In this document: piece by piece, positions 1 through 9,066 of the stretch
Position numbering within the stretch: position 1 is the first letter of the stretch
How the letters are laid out: the number at the start of each line of letters is the position of its first letter
The notes under the pieces: model-generated
What the model was told of the DNA's origin: nothing
The model's database searches: none
The model's input: the letters and a program-made list of their open reading frames with translations, nothing else
DNA from: Oleispirillum naphthae
GTDB lineage: Bacteria; Pseudomonadota; Alphaproteobacteria; Rhodospirillales; Rhodospirillaceae
Reading direction: 5' to 3'
Assembly: GCA_027864655.1 (NCBI GenBank)
Contig: JAQAZG010000006.1
Span: forward strand, 124,001-188,000
DNA: 64,000 bases
Program-made: the position numbers and the translations under genes

Positions 1-17
1 TGCGAGGAGGTTGGATC

Positions 18-854
18 ATGCGACTGCTGCGTTACGGCCCGATAGGACAGGAAAAACCCGGACTTCTCGACGACGAGGGCGGCCTGCGCGACCTTTCCGC
101 CGTGGTCGGCGACATCACCCCCGCCACGCTCGCGCCGGCGCAGCTCGGCCACCTCCGCGGGCTCGACCCGCAGAGCCTGCCGAAAGTGGTGGGCGAGCAG
201 CGCCTCGGCGCGCCGCTCACCGGCATCGGCAACATTCTCGGCATCGGGTTGAACTATGCCGACCACGCCCGCGAGACCAAGGGCGAGCCGCCGCCGGAGC
301 CGATTCTGTTTTTCAAGCACACCGGCAGCCTCACCGGGCCGTTCGACCCCATTCCCTTTCCGCCCGGCGCGGAACGCCTGGACTGGGAGGCGGAACTCGG
401 CGTGGTGATCGGCGCCGCGGCGCACCAGGTGAGCGAGGCGGAGGCGCTCTCCCACGTTGCGGGCTACATGGTGCTGCACGACGTTTCGGAACGGGACTAC
501 CAGTTCAAGCGCCAGGGGCAATGGGGCAAGGGCAAGTCGTTTCCCGGCTTCTGCCCGATCGGGCCTTATCTGGTGACCGCCGACGAGGTGCCGGACCCGC
601 AGGCGCTGGCGATCCGGCTGTCGCTCAACGGCGAGGCGATGCAGAACAGCTCCACCGAGCAGATGATCTTCCCGGTGCGCTTCCTGGTGTCGTATCTCAG
701 CCGCTTCTTGCGCCTGCTGCCGGGCGACGTGATCGCCACCGGCACCCCCGCGGGCGTCGGGCTGGGGCGCAAGCTCTTCCTCAAGCCGGGCGACGTGGTG
801 GAGCTTTCCGTCGCCGGTCTCGGCACCCAGCGCCAGACCGTGACCGCCCCGTAG
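18..854 (+). CDS. Fumarylacetoacetate hydrolase (FAH) family protein
   Basis: The 278-residue product has the FAH C-terminal fold: GIGLNYADHA (about residue 75), a metal-binding region with DWEAELGVV (about 122) and LHDVSERDYQ (about 152), and a late GDVIATGTPAGVG motif. Family members hydrolyse, hydrate, decarboxylate or isomerise 2-oxo acid substrates, for example in aromatic catabolism or as oxaloacetate decarboxylase. The substrate cannot be read from sequence. A GAGGAGG ribosome-binding site at 4-10 supports the start. No catabolic neighbours are visible because the window begins here. The gene converges on the chemoreceptor at 898, with a GC-rich hairpin between them. Confidence 0.9.
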   Translation: MRLLRYGPIGQEKPGLLDDEGGLRDLSAVVGDITPATLAPAQLGHLRGLDPQSLPKVVGEQRLGAPLTGIGNILGIGLNYADHARETKGEPPPEPILFFKHTGSLTGPFDPIPFPPGAERLDWEAELGVVIGAAAHQVSEAEALSHVAGYMVLHDVSERDYQFKRQGQWGKGKSFPGFCPIGPYLVTADEVPDPQALAIRLSLNGEAMQNSSTEQMIFPVRFLVSYLSRFLRLLPGDVIATGTPAGVGLGRKLFLKPGDVVELSVAGLGTQRQTVTAP

Positions 855-860
855 ACGAGG

Positions 861-890
861 CCTCGGGGCGGGCGCGGCCCGCCCCGGAGG
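861..890. terminator. GC-rich stem-loop between convergent genes
   Basis: CCTC-GGGGCGGGC and GCCCGCCCC-GGAGG pair around a GCG loop with one bulge. No T-run follows on either strand, so its role as a terminator is only probable from its place between two converging stop codons. Confidence 0.4.
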
Positions 891-897
891 CGAAGGC

Positions 898-2253
898 TCA
901 GACTTGCCGCACGCTCTTCAGGAAGGTCTCGATCTCGCCGCGCAGGGCGTCCGCCGTGCCGGAAAGCCGGGTCACCGCGATCCGCGCCTCTTCCGAAAGG
1001 CTGCCGGTGCGTTCGGCGTTGCCGCTCACCATCACGATGTTGCTGGAAACCTCCTGCGTGCCCTGCACCGCCTCGCCGACGTTGCGGGCGATCTCGCGGG
1101 TCGCCGCCGATTGCTCTTCGATCGCCGCGGAGATCGCCGTGGTGTCCGTGCCGAGCTGGTTGATCGTATCGACGATGCTCTTGATCGCCGTGCCGGTGGC
1201 CTGGGTGGCGTCGTAGATGCCGCCGATCTGCACCGAGATGTCCTCGGTGGCGCGCGCCGTCTGGTTGGCGAGGTGCTTCACCTCGCCCGCGACCACGGCG
1301 AAACCCTTGCCCGCCTCGCCCGCGCGCGCCGCCTCGATGGTGGCGTTGAGGGCGAGAAGGTTGGTCTGGCTGGCGATGTCCTGGATCAGCTTGGCCACCT
1401 CGCCGATGCGGGAGCCCGCATGGCCCAGCGCCTCCATCGCCGCCTCGACGCTGCGGGACTGCGCCACCGCGTCCTGGGCGACGCGGTTGGCGTCGGTGAC
1501 GCGGGCGGAAATCTCGTCGATCGAGGCGGAAAGCTGCTCGGTCGCCGCCGCCACCGCGTTGGAGTTGGCGGTCGCCTGCTCCGCCGCCGCCGCCACGGTG
1601 CTGGCGCGCATGTTGGTTTCCCGCGCCACGCCCGCCACCTCATTGGCCCCCGCTTCCACCTGCACCAGGGCGGCGCTGACCTCGCCGAGCGAGCGCACCA
1701 CATGGCCGTCGAAGGCGACGATCATCTCTTCGAGCTTGTGTTCGCGTTCCTGCGCCGCCGCCTTCACCAGTTCGTGGTAGACCGAGATCGACAGATCCAT
1801 GTCGAGGAACACCGCCTTGGTCACCGCGTCGCGCAGATCGCCGCGCTTTTCCGCGCGGCGTTTGAAGGCGCGGTCGATCTCGCCGATCAGGCGGCCGAGA
1901 ACCAGGGTGTAGCCGCCGATGTACCAGCGCGGTTCCAGGCCGATGCGGGCATGCGCCTGACCCACCGCCATCACCTGCTTCATATAGGCGTCGTCGAAGT
2001 CCCCCTTGAACAGACGCTCCCAGTGGGCGGTCTGCGCCGATTTGAGCATCTCGGTCTTGCCGTCTCCGGCCAGCAACCGCGCCAGAGCGGGGAAGCGCTG
2101 CAGATGATCGTAGAATTCGTCCAGAATCGCACGCAGGTGCGGACGCACCAGCGGCCAGGCTTCGCGCAACGCCGCCACCGTCCGGCTGTCGATACGCATG
2201 AATTTCAATCGCGTATCCCGGTCCACATCGAACTCGAACATCATGGTCCTCAT
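898..2253 (-). CDS. Globin-coupled methyl-accepting chemotaxis protein (HemAT-like)
   Basis: Soluble chemoreceptor of about 451 residues. Residues 15-165 look like a protoglobin/globin-coupled sensor, with the likely haem-ligating His at about 101 in AHARIGL, followed by WYIGGY. The C-terminal half is an MCP signalling domain with the hairpin tip [20 protein letters not shown]. There is no transmembrane segment or HAMP, so it should sense O2 or another haem ligand in the cytoplasm and signal to CheA. The frame is open upstream to 2433, but that part crosses a terminator (2395-2430). Starts at 2253 (MRTMM) or 2244 (MFEF, preceded by TGAGGACC) are therefore more plausible. Confidence 0.9.
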   Translation of the reverse strand: MRTMMFEFDVDRDTRLKFMRIDSRTVAALREAWPLVRPHLRAILDEFYDHLQRFPALARLLAGDGKTEMLKSAQTAHWERLFKGDFDDAYMKQVMAVGQAHARIGLEPRWYIGGYTLVLGRLIGEIDRAFKRRAEKRGDLRDAVTKAVFLDMDLSISVYHELVKAAAQEREHKLEEMIVAFDGHVVRSLGEVSAALVQVEAGANEVAGVARETNMRASTVAAAAEQATANSNAVAAATEQLSASIDEISARVTDANRVAQDAVAQSRSVEAAMEALGHAGSRIGEVAKLIQDIASQTNLLALNATIEAARAGEAGKGFAVVAGEVKHLANQTARATEDISVQIGGIYDATQATGTAIKSIVDTINQLGTDTTAISAAIEEQSAATREIARNVGEAVQGTQEVSSNIVMVSGNAERTGSLSEEARIAVTRLSGTADALRGEIETFLKSVRQV

Positions 2254-2394
2254 TCCTGTCCAGAAGGATTTCCCCACAGGTCTTCCCCACACCTGCAAAC
2301 GCACATTGGTCTGTTTTCCACCGGGGCAGTCAACACAAATGTTCGAGAAGAACGACCAAGCCCACAACTTGGAGTCATTCTTTCTGAAAAAATA

Positions 2395-2430
2395 AAACCG
2401 GACGAAAATCCCGCGATTTCCGTCCGGTTT
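2395..2430 (-). terminator. Intrinsic terminator of the coiled-coil gene
   Basis: A perfect 10-bp stem (AAACCGGACG at 2395-2404, CGTCCGGTTT at 2421-2430) has further pairing inside the loop. On the minus strand it is followed by TATTTTTT. It lies about 55 bases past the stop of the gene at 2485-5439. Confidence 0.85.
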
Positions 2431-2484
2431 CATTTTATGAGATGATATTCGCCTATTGCTTTCTTTTTGCCGGAAACGGCGGGA

Positions 2485-5439
2485 TCAATCCACGCGGCCC
2501 AGCGCCTTGGCGAGAATCATGTAGACCCGGCCGATGTCGGAGCCGGTGAGCACCGCCTGCAACACGTCGGAACGGTCGGAGCGCCGCGCCCGCGCGGCCA
2601 GCGCCTCGAACTCCGAGAGGTAGCGGGTGACGAAGCCGCGGAAGTCCGCGTCCGCCTCGAACAGATCCTTGACCTCCAGCATCTGCGACTTGGTGAGCGA
2701 CCGCGACAGATGCCGCAGGAACGCCCCCTGGTCGCCGCGGTGGTAGCGTTTCCACAGGTCTTCCTCGATGTTCGGCTGGAAGGCGCGGGTGATGTCCACC
2801 GAGATCGCGTGCAGGCGCTCGATCACCTGCGCCGCATCCTTGAGGAAGAGGTCGCTCTCCACATCCGCCTTCTGGCTTTCCAGGCGCGTCGCCCGCGCCT
2901 CCGCCTCTTCCGCGGAGGCGAGGATGGCCTTGGTCTTCTGGTCGAAGAGCGCGCCGATCTTGTGCGCGCGGCCTTCCAGCAGTTCGCCGGTGGCGGCCAT
3001 TTCCGTGGTCTTCTGCCGCACCGTGTCCATCAGCGTGGCGACCTTGTCGATCGTCGCCTCGGCGGAGGAGGCAAGCTCGCCCGCCTGCACCTTGAAGGCC
3101 TTGCGCGAGTCGCCGACCTGCTGGGTGATGCGCGCCGAGGTGGCCGCCACCTGCTCGATGGTCTCCTTCAGCCGCGCGCCCGCCACCGTCACCTGGGCGG
3201 AGCTGCGCCCTGCGGTGTCGTCGAAGTCGCGGCCGATCTGGTGCAGGGAGTCGCCCAGGGAGCGCACCCGGCTGGAGGCCTCGTCGGTATTCTTGAGGAA
3301 GTCCATGGAGCGTTCGCGCAGCGCGCCGCCGAACGCGGTGAGCGCCTTCTGCGCCTCCTCGGCGACGCGGGCGACCTGCTCCGCCTGCTTGTCGAGCGCC
3401 TCGCCGATCTCCTCGATGCGGGTTTTCGCGACCTCCGAGATCTGCTTCACGCCGCCGGCGTTCTGGCCGAGCTCGCGCGTCGCGGCATCCAGGCCGGTAA
3501 GGGTCTCCTCCGCCGCGCCGCGCAGTTCGCCGACGCGGGAGAGCAGCTTTTCGCCCGCGGCGAGAGTGCGGCTCACCGCCTCTTCCGCCGCCTCGCCGAC
3601 ATCGTGGCCGCGCTTGCGGAACTGTTCTCCCACCGCTTCCAGTTCGAAGCCGACCTTGGAGGAGGCGGAGATCAGCTCGTTGGTGGACTGGCGCATCACG
3701 TCGTTGATGCCGCGGATGCGCTCCAGCACCTCGCCCGAGGTCTCGGTGAGGTGGCGGCTCTGCTGGTTCATCGACGCCTCGCCGAGACGCGATTGCGTCG
3801 TCACCAGCTGCACCACGTCGGCCAGTTCGTCCGCCTGCTTGCGCAGGGAATCGCGGATGGTGTCGGCGATCTCGCCGGCGCGCTCCGCGTCGCGGTTCAT
3901 CGCCGCGATGTAGTCCTTGAGCAGGGTGCCGGTCTCCTGCCCCTTGCCGAGAATCACGTCGATCGCCTGCGCCATCGCCTTGCAGCGGGTCTCCAGCGTC
4001 GTCGCGGCGGCGGCGCTTTCCTGGCCGATGGCGCGCGCCTGATTCTGCAACAGCGCGCCGTGATCTTCGAAGCGGGTGACCACCGCGGCGATGCTCTGGT
4101 CGATCTGATCGCTGGTTTCCACCAGTTCCTGCGCCTTGCGCGAGAACGCGTCGCCCACCGCGCGCAGCCGCGCCATCGCCGAATCCGAAGCGGTGGAAAG
4201 CTCGCGCGACTGCATCTCGAGGCCATCCTCGACGATCTTGACGCGGTCGAGCACCGTCTCGGTGATCTGGTTGAGCTGCGCCGCCTGCTTGGCGAGCGTG
4301 CTGGTGATCCGCCCGGTCTGTTCCGAGAGGGTCTCGGAAGCCTGGGTGAGGTCGGCCTCCTGGCGGCGGAACAGCGCCTCGAGCGCGTTCAGCCGGTCGC
4401 TGAGCGCCGAGGCGATGACATCGACGCGTTCCGCGGCGCGCTCCGAGGTGTCGGTGAGAATCTGCGTCTGGGTCGCCAGGGACTGGGTCATGCGCTCGCT
4501 GTAGCCCTGCACCAGTTCGCCCGAGCGGGTGATCGAGTCCTCCTGCTTGCGGGACTCGCGGCTGATCGTCTCGGTGACGCCGCGCAGCCCCTGCAGGATA
4601 TCGGTCATCGCCTCCACCTGGCCGGTCAGCACCGCCTCCAGGGTGGAGCCGACGGAACGGGTCTCGTCGGCGACGGTCTTCAGCGTACGGGTTTCCTTGG
4701 CCAGTTCGGCGGCGGTGGCGCGGGTGCGCTCGGTGGCGCCGTCGGCGGTGACGCGCAGGTCGGCGACATGGCGGCCGAACACTTCCACCGCCTGCGTCGC
4801 GTCGGTCTCGATGCGGGTGGTCACCGCGTTGAGGTCCTCGGTGTGGCGCAGAAGCGCGCTGCGCGCGCCGTCCACCTGCTGCACCGCGCGGTGCGAGGCG
4901 TCGTTGAGTTCCTGCGCCTGGGCGCGCAACGCCTCGGAGATCGCCTTCACCCGCGCCTCGTAAGCGCCGGAGGGATAGGCCATCTGGCGCATCAGGCCGC
5001 GCAGCTCCGCCACTTCGCGCTCGAAGCGCTGGCCGCGGTCGAGATAGGCGACGACCAGCCAGATCAGCGCCACCGGCAGCGCCACCCCGGCGGAAAACGC
5101 CGCCAGTTCCCACGGGATCAGGCTGGAAGAACCGGAAAGCGTGGGGAATCCGGACTGGAACAACGAATAGCCGACGACTCCGCCCCACGCCAGCGACGCG
5201 GCCAGGCCGAGCTTCCACGCCCAGCCCGGTTCCGCCCTCGGCGGCGGCGGCGGTTCCTCGGCAAGCGGCGCGGGCGGAATCTCCACCGCGAGCCGCGCCT
5301 CGGCGCGGCGCGGCGCGGGCGCGGCTTCCGCCTGCGGCTCCGCGGGCGCGGTCTGCGGGGCCTCCTGCGCGGGCGGCGCGGCGGCTTCCACCGGTTCTTC
5401 CGCGATCGGCGTTTCGGCTGCGTTCGGCGTCGGCGTCAT
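2485..5439 (-). CDS. Large membrane-anchored coiled-coil protein (TipN-like architecture)
   Basis: The 984-residue product begins with an Ala/Pro/Glu-rich cytoplasmic region (1-70). Two transmembrane helices follow (about 73-95 and 110-132), then roughly 700 residues of nearly uninterrupted coiled coil rich in A, E, Q, T and S. A compact charged C-terminal domain (about 870-984) contains FQPNIEEDLWKRYHRGDQGA. Two N-terminal membrane helices plus a long coiled coil resemble the Caulobacter polarity factor TipN, but this is an analogy of layout. MCP-like helical heptads are present, but the conserved MCP hairpin tip is not. The ATG at 5439 is preceded by GGGGGA at good spacing. Likely envelope- or pole-associated; function unknown. 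Confidence 0.65.
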   Translation of the reverse strand: MTPTPNAAETPIAEEPVEAAAPPAQEAPQTAPAEPQAEAAPAPRRAEARLAVEIPPAPLAEEPPPPPRAEPGWAWKLGLAASLAWGGVVGYSLFQSGFPTLSGSSSLIPWELAAFSAGVALPVALIWLVVAYLDRGQRFEREVAELRGLMRQMAYPSGAYEARVKAISEALRAQAQELNDASHRAVQQVDGARSALLRHTEDLNAVTTRIETDATQAVEVFGRHVADLRVTADGATERTRATAAELAKETRTLKTVADETRSVGSTLEAVLTGQVEAMTDILQGLRGVTETISRESRKQEDSITRSGELVQGYSERMTQSLATQTQILTDTSERAAERVDVIASALSDRLNALEALFRRQEADLTQASETLSEQTGRITSTLAKQAAQLNQITETVLDRVKIVEDGLEMQSRELSTASDSAMARLRAVGDAFSRKAQELVETSDQIDQSIAAVVTRFEDHGALLQNQARAIGQESAAAATTLETRCKAMAQAIDVILGKGQETGTLLKDYIAAMNRDAERAGEIADTIRDSLRKQADELADVVQLVTTQSRLGEASMNQQSRHLTETSGEVLERIRGINDVMRQSTNELISASSKVGFELEAVGEQFRKRGHDVGEAAEEAVSRTLAAGEKLLSRVGELRGAAEETLTGLDAATRELGQNAGGVKQISEVAKTRIEEIGEALDKQAEQVARVAEEAQKALTAFGGALRERSMDFLKNTDEASSRVRSLGDSLHQIGRDFDDTAGRSSAQVTVAGARLKETIEQVAATSARITQQVGDSRKAFKVQAGELASSAEATIDKVATLMDTVRQKTTEMAATGELLEGRAHKIGALFDQKTKAILASAEEAEARATRLESQKADVESDLFLKDAAQVIERLHAISVDITRAFQPNIEEDLWKRYHRGDQGAFLRHLSRSLTKSQMLEVKDLFEADADFRGFVTRYLSEFEALAARARRSDRSDVLQAVLTGSDIGRVYMILAKALGRVD

Positions 5440-5675
5440 GACAGATCCCCCGGTTTCGGCACGGTCTTCTCGGCCCCCCCAGTGCAGCATCGGAAGGCAC
5501 CGGAAGTCAATGCGTTAACGCAGCCGTCACCGGGCTGCCGCCCGCCGCGGCGCAAACCGATTTTGTCTTTTCAAATCAGCCGCATGGTTTCAGAATGAAG
5601 GGACCGGGAAAACCTGTCCAGACCCGCATTCGCGTGGCGAAGCCCCAACCTCCTGAGAAGAAAGGCATTTCGTCA

Positions 5676-6833
5676 ATGAAGTCATGGATCCCGCTGGAGT
5701 CTGCGATGCCGTCCCTGCCGCCTTCCGGCAGCCTTCCGCCCAAATTCGCGCACGTCACGCCGCTCGAAGCCGCGGTGCTGACCGGCGACGAGATGGGCGG
5801 CGTGCTGGCCGGCATCGTCGCCGTCGCCGCGGTGCTCACCGCCGCCTTCGTCGTCCTCGGCGGGCCGGGCAAGTGGCGGGCCTTCCGCGACGGCCAACGC
5901 GTCGGACTCGCCGGGGCGAAACGCCGCACCCTCGCCGTGGCGCGCGGCACCCCGCGCGATGTGGGGCAGGCTGCGGCGCTTTCCTGGCTGCACCGCAACG
6001 CCGTGGACCTGGCGCGGGAGGACTTCTCCGACCTCGTGCTCGACGGCGTGGAGGTGGAGAACGCCCACCTGGAGGGGGCCTCCTTCGCCCGCAGTTCGCT
6101 GAAGCGCGCCCGCATGGCCCGCGCCATGCTGCGCGGCGCGGCGCTTCCCGGCGCCAACCTCAACGAAGCCAACCTCGCCAACGCCAACCTGCGCGCCGCC
6201 GAAATGGCGGACGCCAACCTGGTGCGCGCCAGCCTGCCCGACGCCGATCTTTCCGAACTGCACGCGCCGCGCATCCTCGCCAACGAGGCGAAGTTCTGGG
6301 ACTGCGACCTCAACGGCGCGATCCTCGAAGACGCGGTGCTGGAACATGCGGAGTTCACCGGCGCGACCCTCACCGGCTGCAACCTCAACCGCGCCGCGCT
6401 GGGCTATGCGGCGCTCGACGGCACCTGCATGCAGCGCGCCCTGCTCAACGGCGCGCATCTCGACTCCGCGACCTTGCAGAAGGCCGACCTGCGCAAGGTC
6501 GAAATGCTGGAGGCCAACCTCTCCAACGCCGACCTGGAACAGGCCAACCTCACCTGGGTGCACGCCGAGGGCGCGGACTTCTCCTATGCCCATCTCGCCG
6601 GGGCCTCGCTGGCCGGGGCGGTGCTCACCGGCGCGGAGATGATCGGCGCGGTGCTCGACGGCGCGGACATCACCGGCGCCGACTTCACCGGCGCGCGCAA
6701 CCTCACCGCGGAGCAAATCGCCGCCACCTACTACCGCGGCGCCGAGGACCCGGACACCGAGGCGCGCAACCGGCCCAAGCTGCCGCTCGGCATTCCCCTG
6801 CCGCCGATGCGCAAGCCGCAGGGCGGGTATTGA
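5676..6833 (+). CDS. Pentapeptide-repeat membrane-anchored protein
   Basis: The 385-residue product has one predicted transmembrane helix (about 41-63), a linker, then about 45 tandem A(N/D)LXX pentapeptides from residue 115 to 355. Examples are ANLNEANLANANLRAAEMAD and ADLRKVEMLEANLSNADLEQ. Such repeats form a right-handed quadrilateral beta helix. The family includes DNA-mimic gyrase-protecting proteins, but most members are uncharacterised. The single anchor suggests the helix sits at a membrane face. The frame is open from 5595, but only the ATG at 5676 has a plausible AAAGG upstream. It converges on the terminase-like gene, with repeat copy A between. Confidence 0.8.
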   Translation: MKSWIPLESAMPSLPPSGSLPPKFAHVTPLEAAVLTGDEMGGVLAGIVAVAAVLTAAFVVLGGPGKWRAFRDGQRVGLAGAKRRTLAVARGTPRDVGQAAALSWLHRNAVDLAREDFSDLVLDGVEVENAHLEGASFARSSLKRARMARAMLRGAALPGANLNEANLANANLRAAEMADANLVRASLPDADLSELHAPRILANEAKFWDCDLNGAILEDAVLEHAEFTGATLTGCNLNRAALGYAALDGTCMQRALLNGAHLDSATLQKADLRKVEMLEANLSNADLEQANLTWVHAEGADFSYAHLAGASLAGAVLTGAEMIGAVLDGADITGADFTGARNLTAEQIAATYYRGAEDPDTEARNRPKLPLGIPLPPMRKPQGGY

Positions 6834-6844
6834 GCGGGAAAAAC

Positions 6845-6983
6845 CAGGCCAGGGGCGCTGCCCCCGGACCCCATGACCGGTTTTTGCGCGTAGCGCGATA
6901 AAACCGTCACGCCGCATGATGGTCGATAGCTGCTGCGCGGCGAAAAGCCGGTTATGGGGTCAAGGGGCCTCCCGGCCCCTTGC
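6845..6983. repeat. Dispersed hairpin-capped repeat, copy A
   Basis: A left stem-loop (AGGGGC/GCCCCC region, 6849-6867) is followed by ACCCCATGACCGGTTTTTG and GCGCGTAGCGCGATAA. The right half carries the inverted counterpart (CGCGGCGAAAAGCCGG then TTATGGGGT) and ends in a perfect 9-bp stem-loop at 6961-6982 (CAAGGGGCC / GGCCCCTTG). The two arms can pair into one long hairpin with a small hairpin at each foot. Related copies are at 45336, 52672 and 61662. Confidence 0.8.
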
Positions 6984-7011
6984 GGGTCCGGGCAACGCCC
7001 GGCCTGGTTTT

Positions 7012-8340
7012 TTACCTCCCCCCCAGCACCGGGAATGCGTGCGGCGCGGCAAGTTGCGCGCGGCCCAGTTTGCCCGCGCCGCGCGCCACCGCGCCGTAGC
7101 GGAAAGCGTCCGCGCCGTGCGAGCACCAGTTATGCAGCGGCGTGGCGCTGAAGTCCTGCGTCTTGTCGTTCCAGGCGCGGCGGTACTGGGTGAGCGCGGC
7201 GAGGCCGCGGGCGCATTTTTCCTCGTCGAACCAGCAGGCGGGCAGCATCGCCCGCGCCGCCTCGATGCCGTCGGCGAGGGATTGCGCGGGCGCGACCTCG
7301 AAGCGGATGCCGAGCCTGAGCGCGGTCTCGCGGCGGCTCTTGCCGGTGCCGAGTTCGCGCACCTCGATGTCGTGGGGGGCGAGGTGGCGGCCATAGGCGT
7401 AGGGCCTGGCCTTGAGCGCATCGGCGTAGTAGGGCAGCCCCTCGCCCGAGGCCTCCAGGTAGTCGATCAGGCGCACCTCCTCCCCCGTGCGCTGGGCGAA
7501 CCAGATCGCGGTGGAATCGCCGATGCCGAGGTCCCACCAGGTTTCCACCGGCAGCGCCGGTTCCCACGCCACGGCGCAGATGCGGCCCTCGCGCCGCGCC
7601 GCCTCCAGCACGCGGCCGTAGTAGCTGCCGGTGAGCGCCGCGTCGAAGCTGCACCAGTATTCCTGGCGCAGCATTTCCTCCGCCATGCCCGCGGCGCGGT
7701 CCTCGGCGATGGCGGCGGGGCCGATCACCGGGGAGCCGTCGGCGCGGCGGGTGTCGTCCACCGTCAGCACCTGGGCGAACCAGTCGGGGTTCCGCCGCGC
7801 CATCTCCAGCAGCGCATGGCCGTGGTTGCGGCCGCGCGGGGTGAAGATGAACGCCGCCCAGCCGCCGTTCTCCGCGAGGATGGGACGCACGTAGTCCCAC
7901 GCCGCCGGATCGGCGAGGCTGTATTCCGAGAACGCCACGCCCACCGGGTTGGCCCCCACCAGGGCGTTGTAGTTGTCGGAGCCGACGAGTTGCCAGATCG
8001 AGCCGCACTTCAGCTCGATCTTCATCTCCGTGGTATTGGTGGCGGCGCGCAGGGCGCGCGGGAACGCCTGTTCCAGCACTTTTTTGCCGGACGCGTCGAT
8101 ACCGTCCCACACCGCCTTGCGCGCCTGGGTGGCGGTGGGCAGCATGTGCCAGTAGACGCCGATGCGGCGGTGCGCCGCGCAGGCGGTGAAGTTGAGCACC
8201 GTCGCGTCCTTGCCGGAGCGGCGGTGCCAGACCAGCACGGCGCGCCCGCCGCCGCCAGTGGCGAAGCGCTCCATGTGGCGCAGGAAGGGAAGCTGGTAGG
8301 CCCTGGGCTCCCAGGCGTGGGGAAGGAGAATCTCAGGCAT
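7012..8340 (-). CDS. Phage terminase large subunit-like ATPase/nuclease
   Basis: The 442-residue product looks like a DNA-packaging motor. It has a Walker A-like WHRRSGKD at 38-45, a Walker B/catalytic segment FSEY near 137-140, a coupling motif in IFTPRGRNHGHAL, and an RNase H-type nuclease half with WWDLGIGDST, PHDIEVREL and HGADAFRYG acidic residues. The length suits a compact terminase. Its start overlaps the stop of the preceding small gene by 8 bases. No portal, capsid or tail gene is in the window, so it is an orphan: a prophage remnant or a satellite-type element. Confidence 0.8.
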   Translation of the reverse strand: MPEILLPHAWEPRAYQLPFLRHMERFATGGGGRAVLVWHRRSGKDATVLNFTACAAHRRIGVYWHMLPTATQARKAVWDGIDASGKKVLEQAFPRALRAATNTTEMKIELKCGSIWQLVGSDNYNALVGANPVGVAFSEYSLADPAAWDYVRPILAENGGWAAFIFTPRGRNHGHALLEMARRNPDWFAQVLTVDDTRRADGSPVIGPAAIAEDRAAGMAEEMLRQEYWCSFDAALTGSYYGRVLEAARREGRICAVAWEPALPVETWWDLGIGDSTAIWFAQRTGEEVRLIDYLEASGEGLPYYADALKARPYAYGRHLAPHDIEVRELGTGKSRRETALRLGIRFEVAPAQSLADGIEAARAMLPACWFDEEKCARGLAALTQYRRAWNDKTQDFSATPLHNWCSHGADAFRYGAVARGAGKLGRAQLAAPHAFPVLGGR

Positions 8341-8749
8341 CGCCGTCTCCGCCTGAAAAATCCCGCACCGTCACCGTCAGCGCCTCCGCCGCCTCGTCCG
8401 CGCCGTTGCGGTAGCGCCCCGGCCGCAGCGCCTTGAGGCGGAACATCAGCAGGCTGTCGGACGGCCTGGCGCGTGCGCCCACCTGCTTGCCGCCGTAGAA
8501 CACCGGCTCCTCCTCGCCCAGCACCGCGCGGCGGTCGGCCTCCGCCTCCAGCAGCTCGACATAGGCTTCCAACGCCTGGTCCCACGCCGCGGCGAAGACC
8601 GGGTCGCGGCCGCGCAGGCCGAGCCAGGCACTGCGCGCCCGCCCGGAGGCCGCCGCCGCGGCGCGCACGCTGCCGGTTTCCGCCAATGCGGAGAGGAACT
8701 TGCGCCGCGCGGTTTCCCGGCGCGGCACGGAGGGGTCGTCTTGCTGCAT
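8333..8749 (-). CDS. Probable terminase small subunit-like protein
   Basis: The 138-residue product has an N-terminal basic helical region (RRETARRKFLSALAETGSV) followed by RAAAAASGRARSAW, which resembles a helix-turn-helix. The central acidic helix has EAYVELLEAEADRRA and the tail contains LKALRPGRY. Position directly upstream of, and overlapping, the large-subunit gene plus the HTH-like start suggest the DNA-recognition subunit. The ATG at 8749 has AAGGA five bases upstream; longer frames lack a ribosome-binding site. The assignment rests mainly on context. Confidence 0.6.
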   Translation of the reverse strand: MQQDDPSVPRRETARRKFLSALAETGSVRAAAAASGRARSAWLGLRGRDPVFAAAWDQALEAYVELLEAEADRRAVLGEEEPVFYGGKQVGARARPSDSLLMFRLKALRPGRYRNGADEAAEALTVTVRDFSGGDGDA

Positions 8750-8757
8750 GGGAGTCC

Positions 8758-9009
8758 TTACGGTCGGGAAGGTTGGGTGTCGTCCGCAGGCGCGCAGGCG
8801 AGCGCGATTTCGGCGCGCGACGGCAGTGCGCCGAGCGCGGCGAGGCGGGCCACCGCGGCGCGCGCCCGCTCCGCCGGGACCTGCGCCAGATCGCGCGCCA
8901 CGACGCGGCGGTAGATGGCGATGTCGGACGGCAGCCTGCCCGTCTGTCCCGCCACCAGTGCGGACGCCAGCCGTTCCGCCTCCGCGAGTCCGCACGCCGC
9001 CTTGTCCAT
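8758..9009 (-). CDS. Small hypothetical protein of the phage-like segment
   Basis: An 83-residue, mostly helical protein (MDKAACGLAEAERLASAL...), not recognised. It is the first gene of the leftward unit that continues into the two terminase-like genes 8 bases downstream. GGGGTGAGC precedes the ATG at 9009. Its promoter should lie in the 9010-9120 interval, where palindromic sites occur, so it is probably repressed by the divergent S24 regulator. RLPSDIAIYRRVVARDLAQV suggests a compact helical bundle. Confidence 0.55.
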   Translation of the reverse strand: MDKAACGLAEAERLASALVAGQTGRLPSDIAIYRRVVARDLAQVPAERARAAVARLAALGALPSRAEIALACAPADDTQPSRP

Positions 9010-9066
9010 GCTCACCCCACCGCTTCCGCGCCCTTGCCCCGGCGCCTTCGAATGCCCGATATTATA

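Noticed and set aside
2254-2433. N-terminal extension of the globin-coupled receptor
   Set aside because: It would be encoded across the terminator at 2395-2430 and contains no conserved residues.
2467-5598. Very long open frames antisense to real genes (for example across the coiled-coil gene, the met operon, ppdK and hisD)
   Set aside because: They mirror the codon pattern of the true gene on the other strand, are rich in Arg/Ala/Gly/His, lack ribosome-binding sites and carry no family motif. High G+C makes stop codons rare in these frames.
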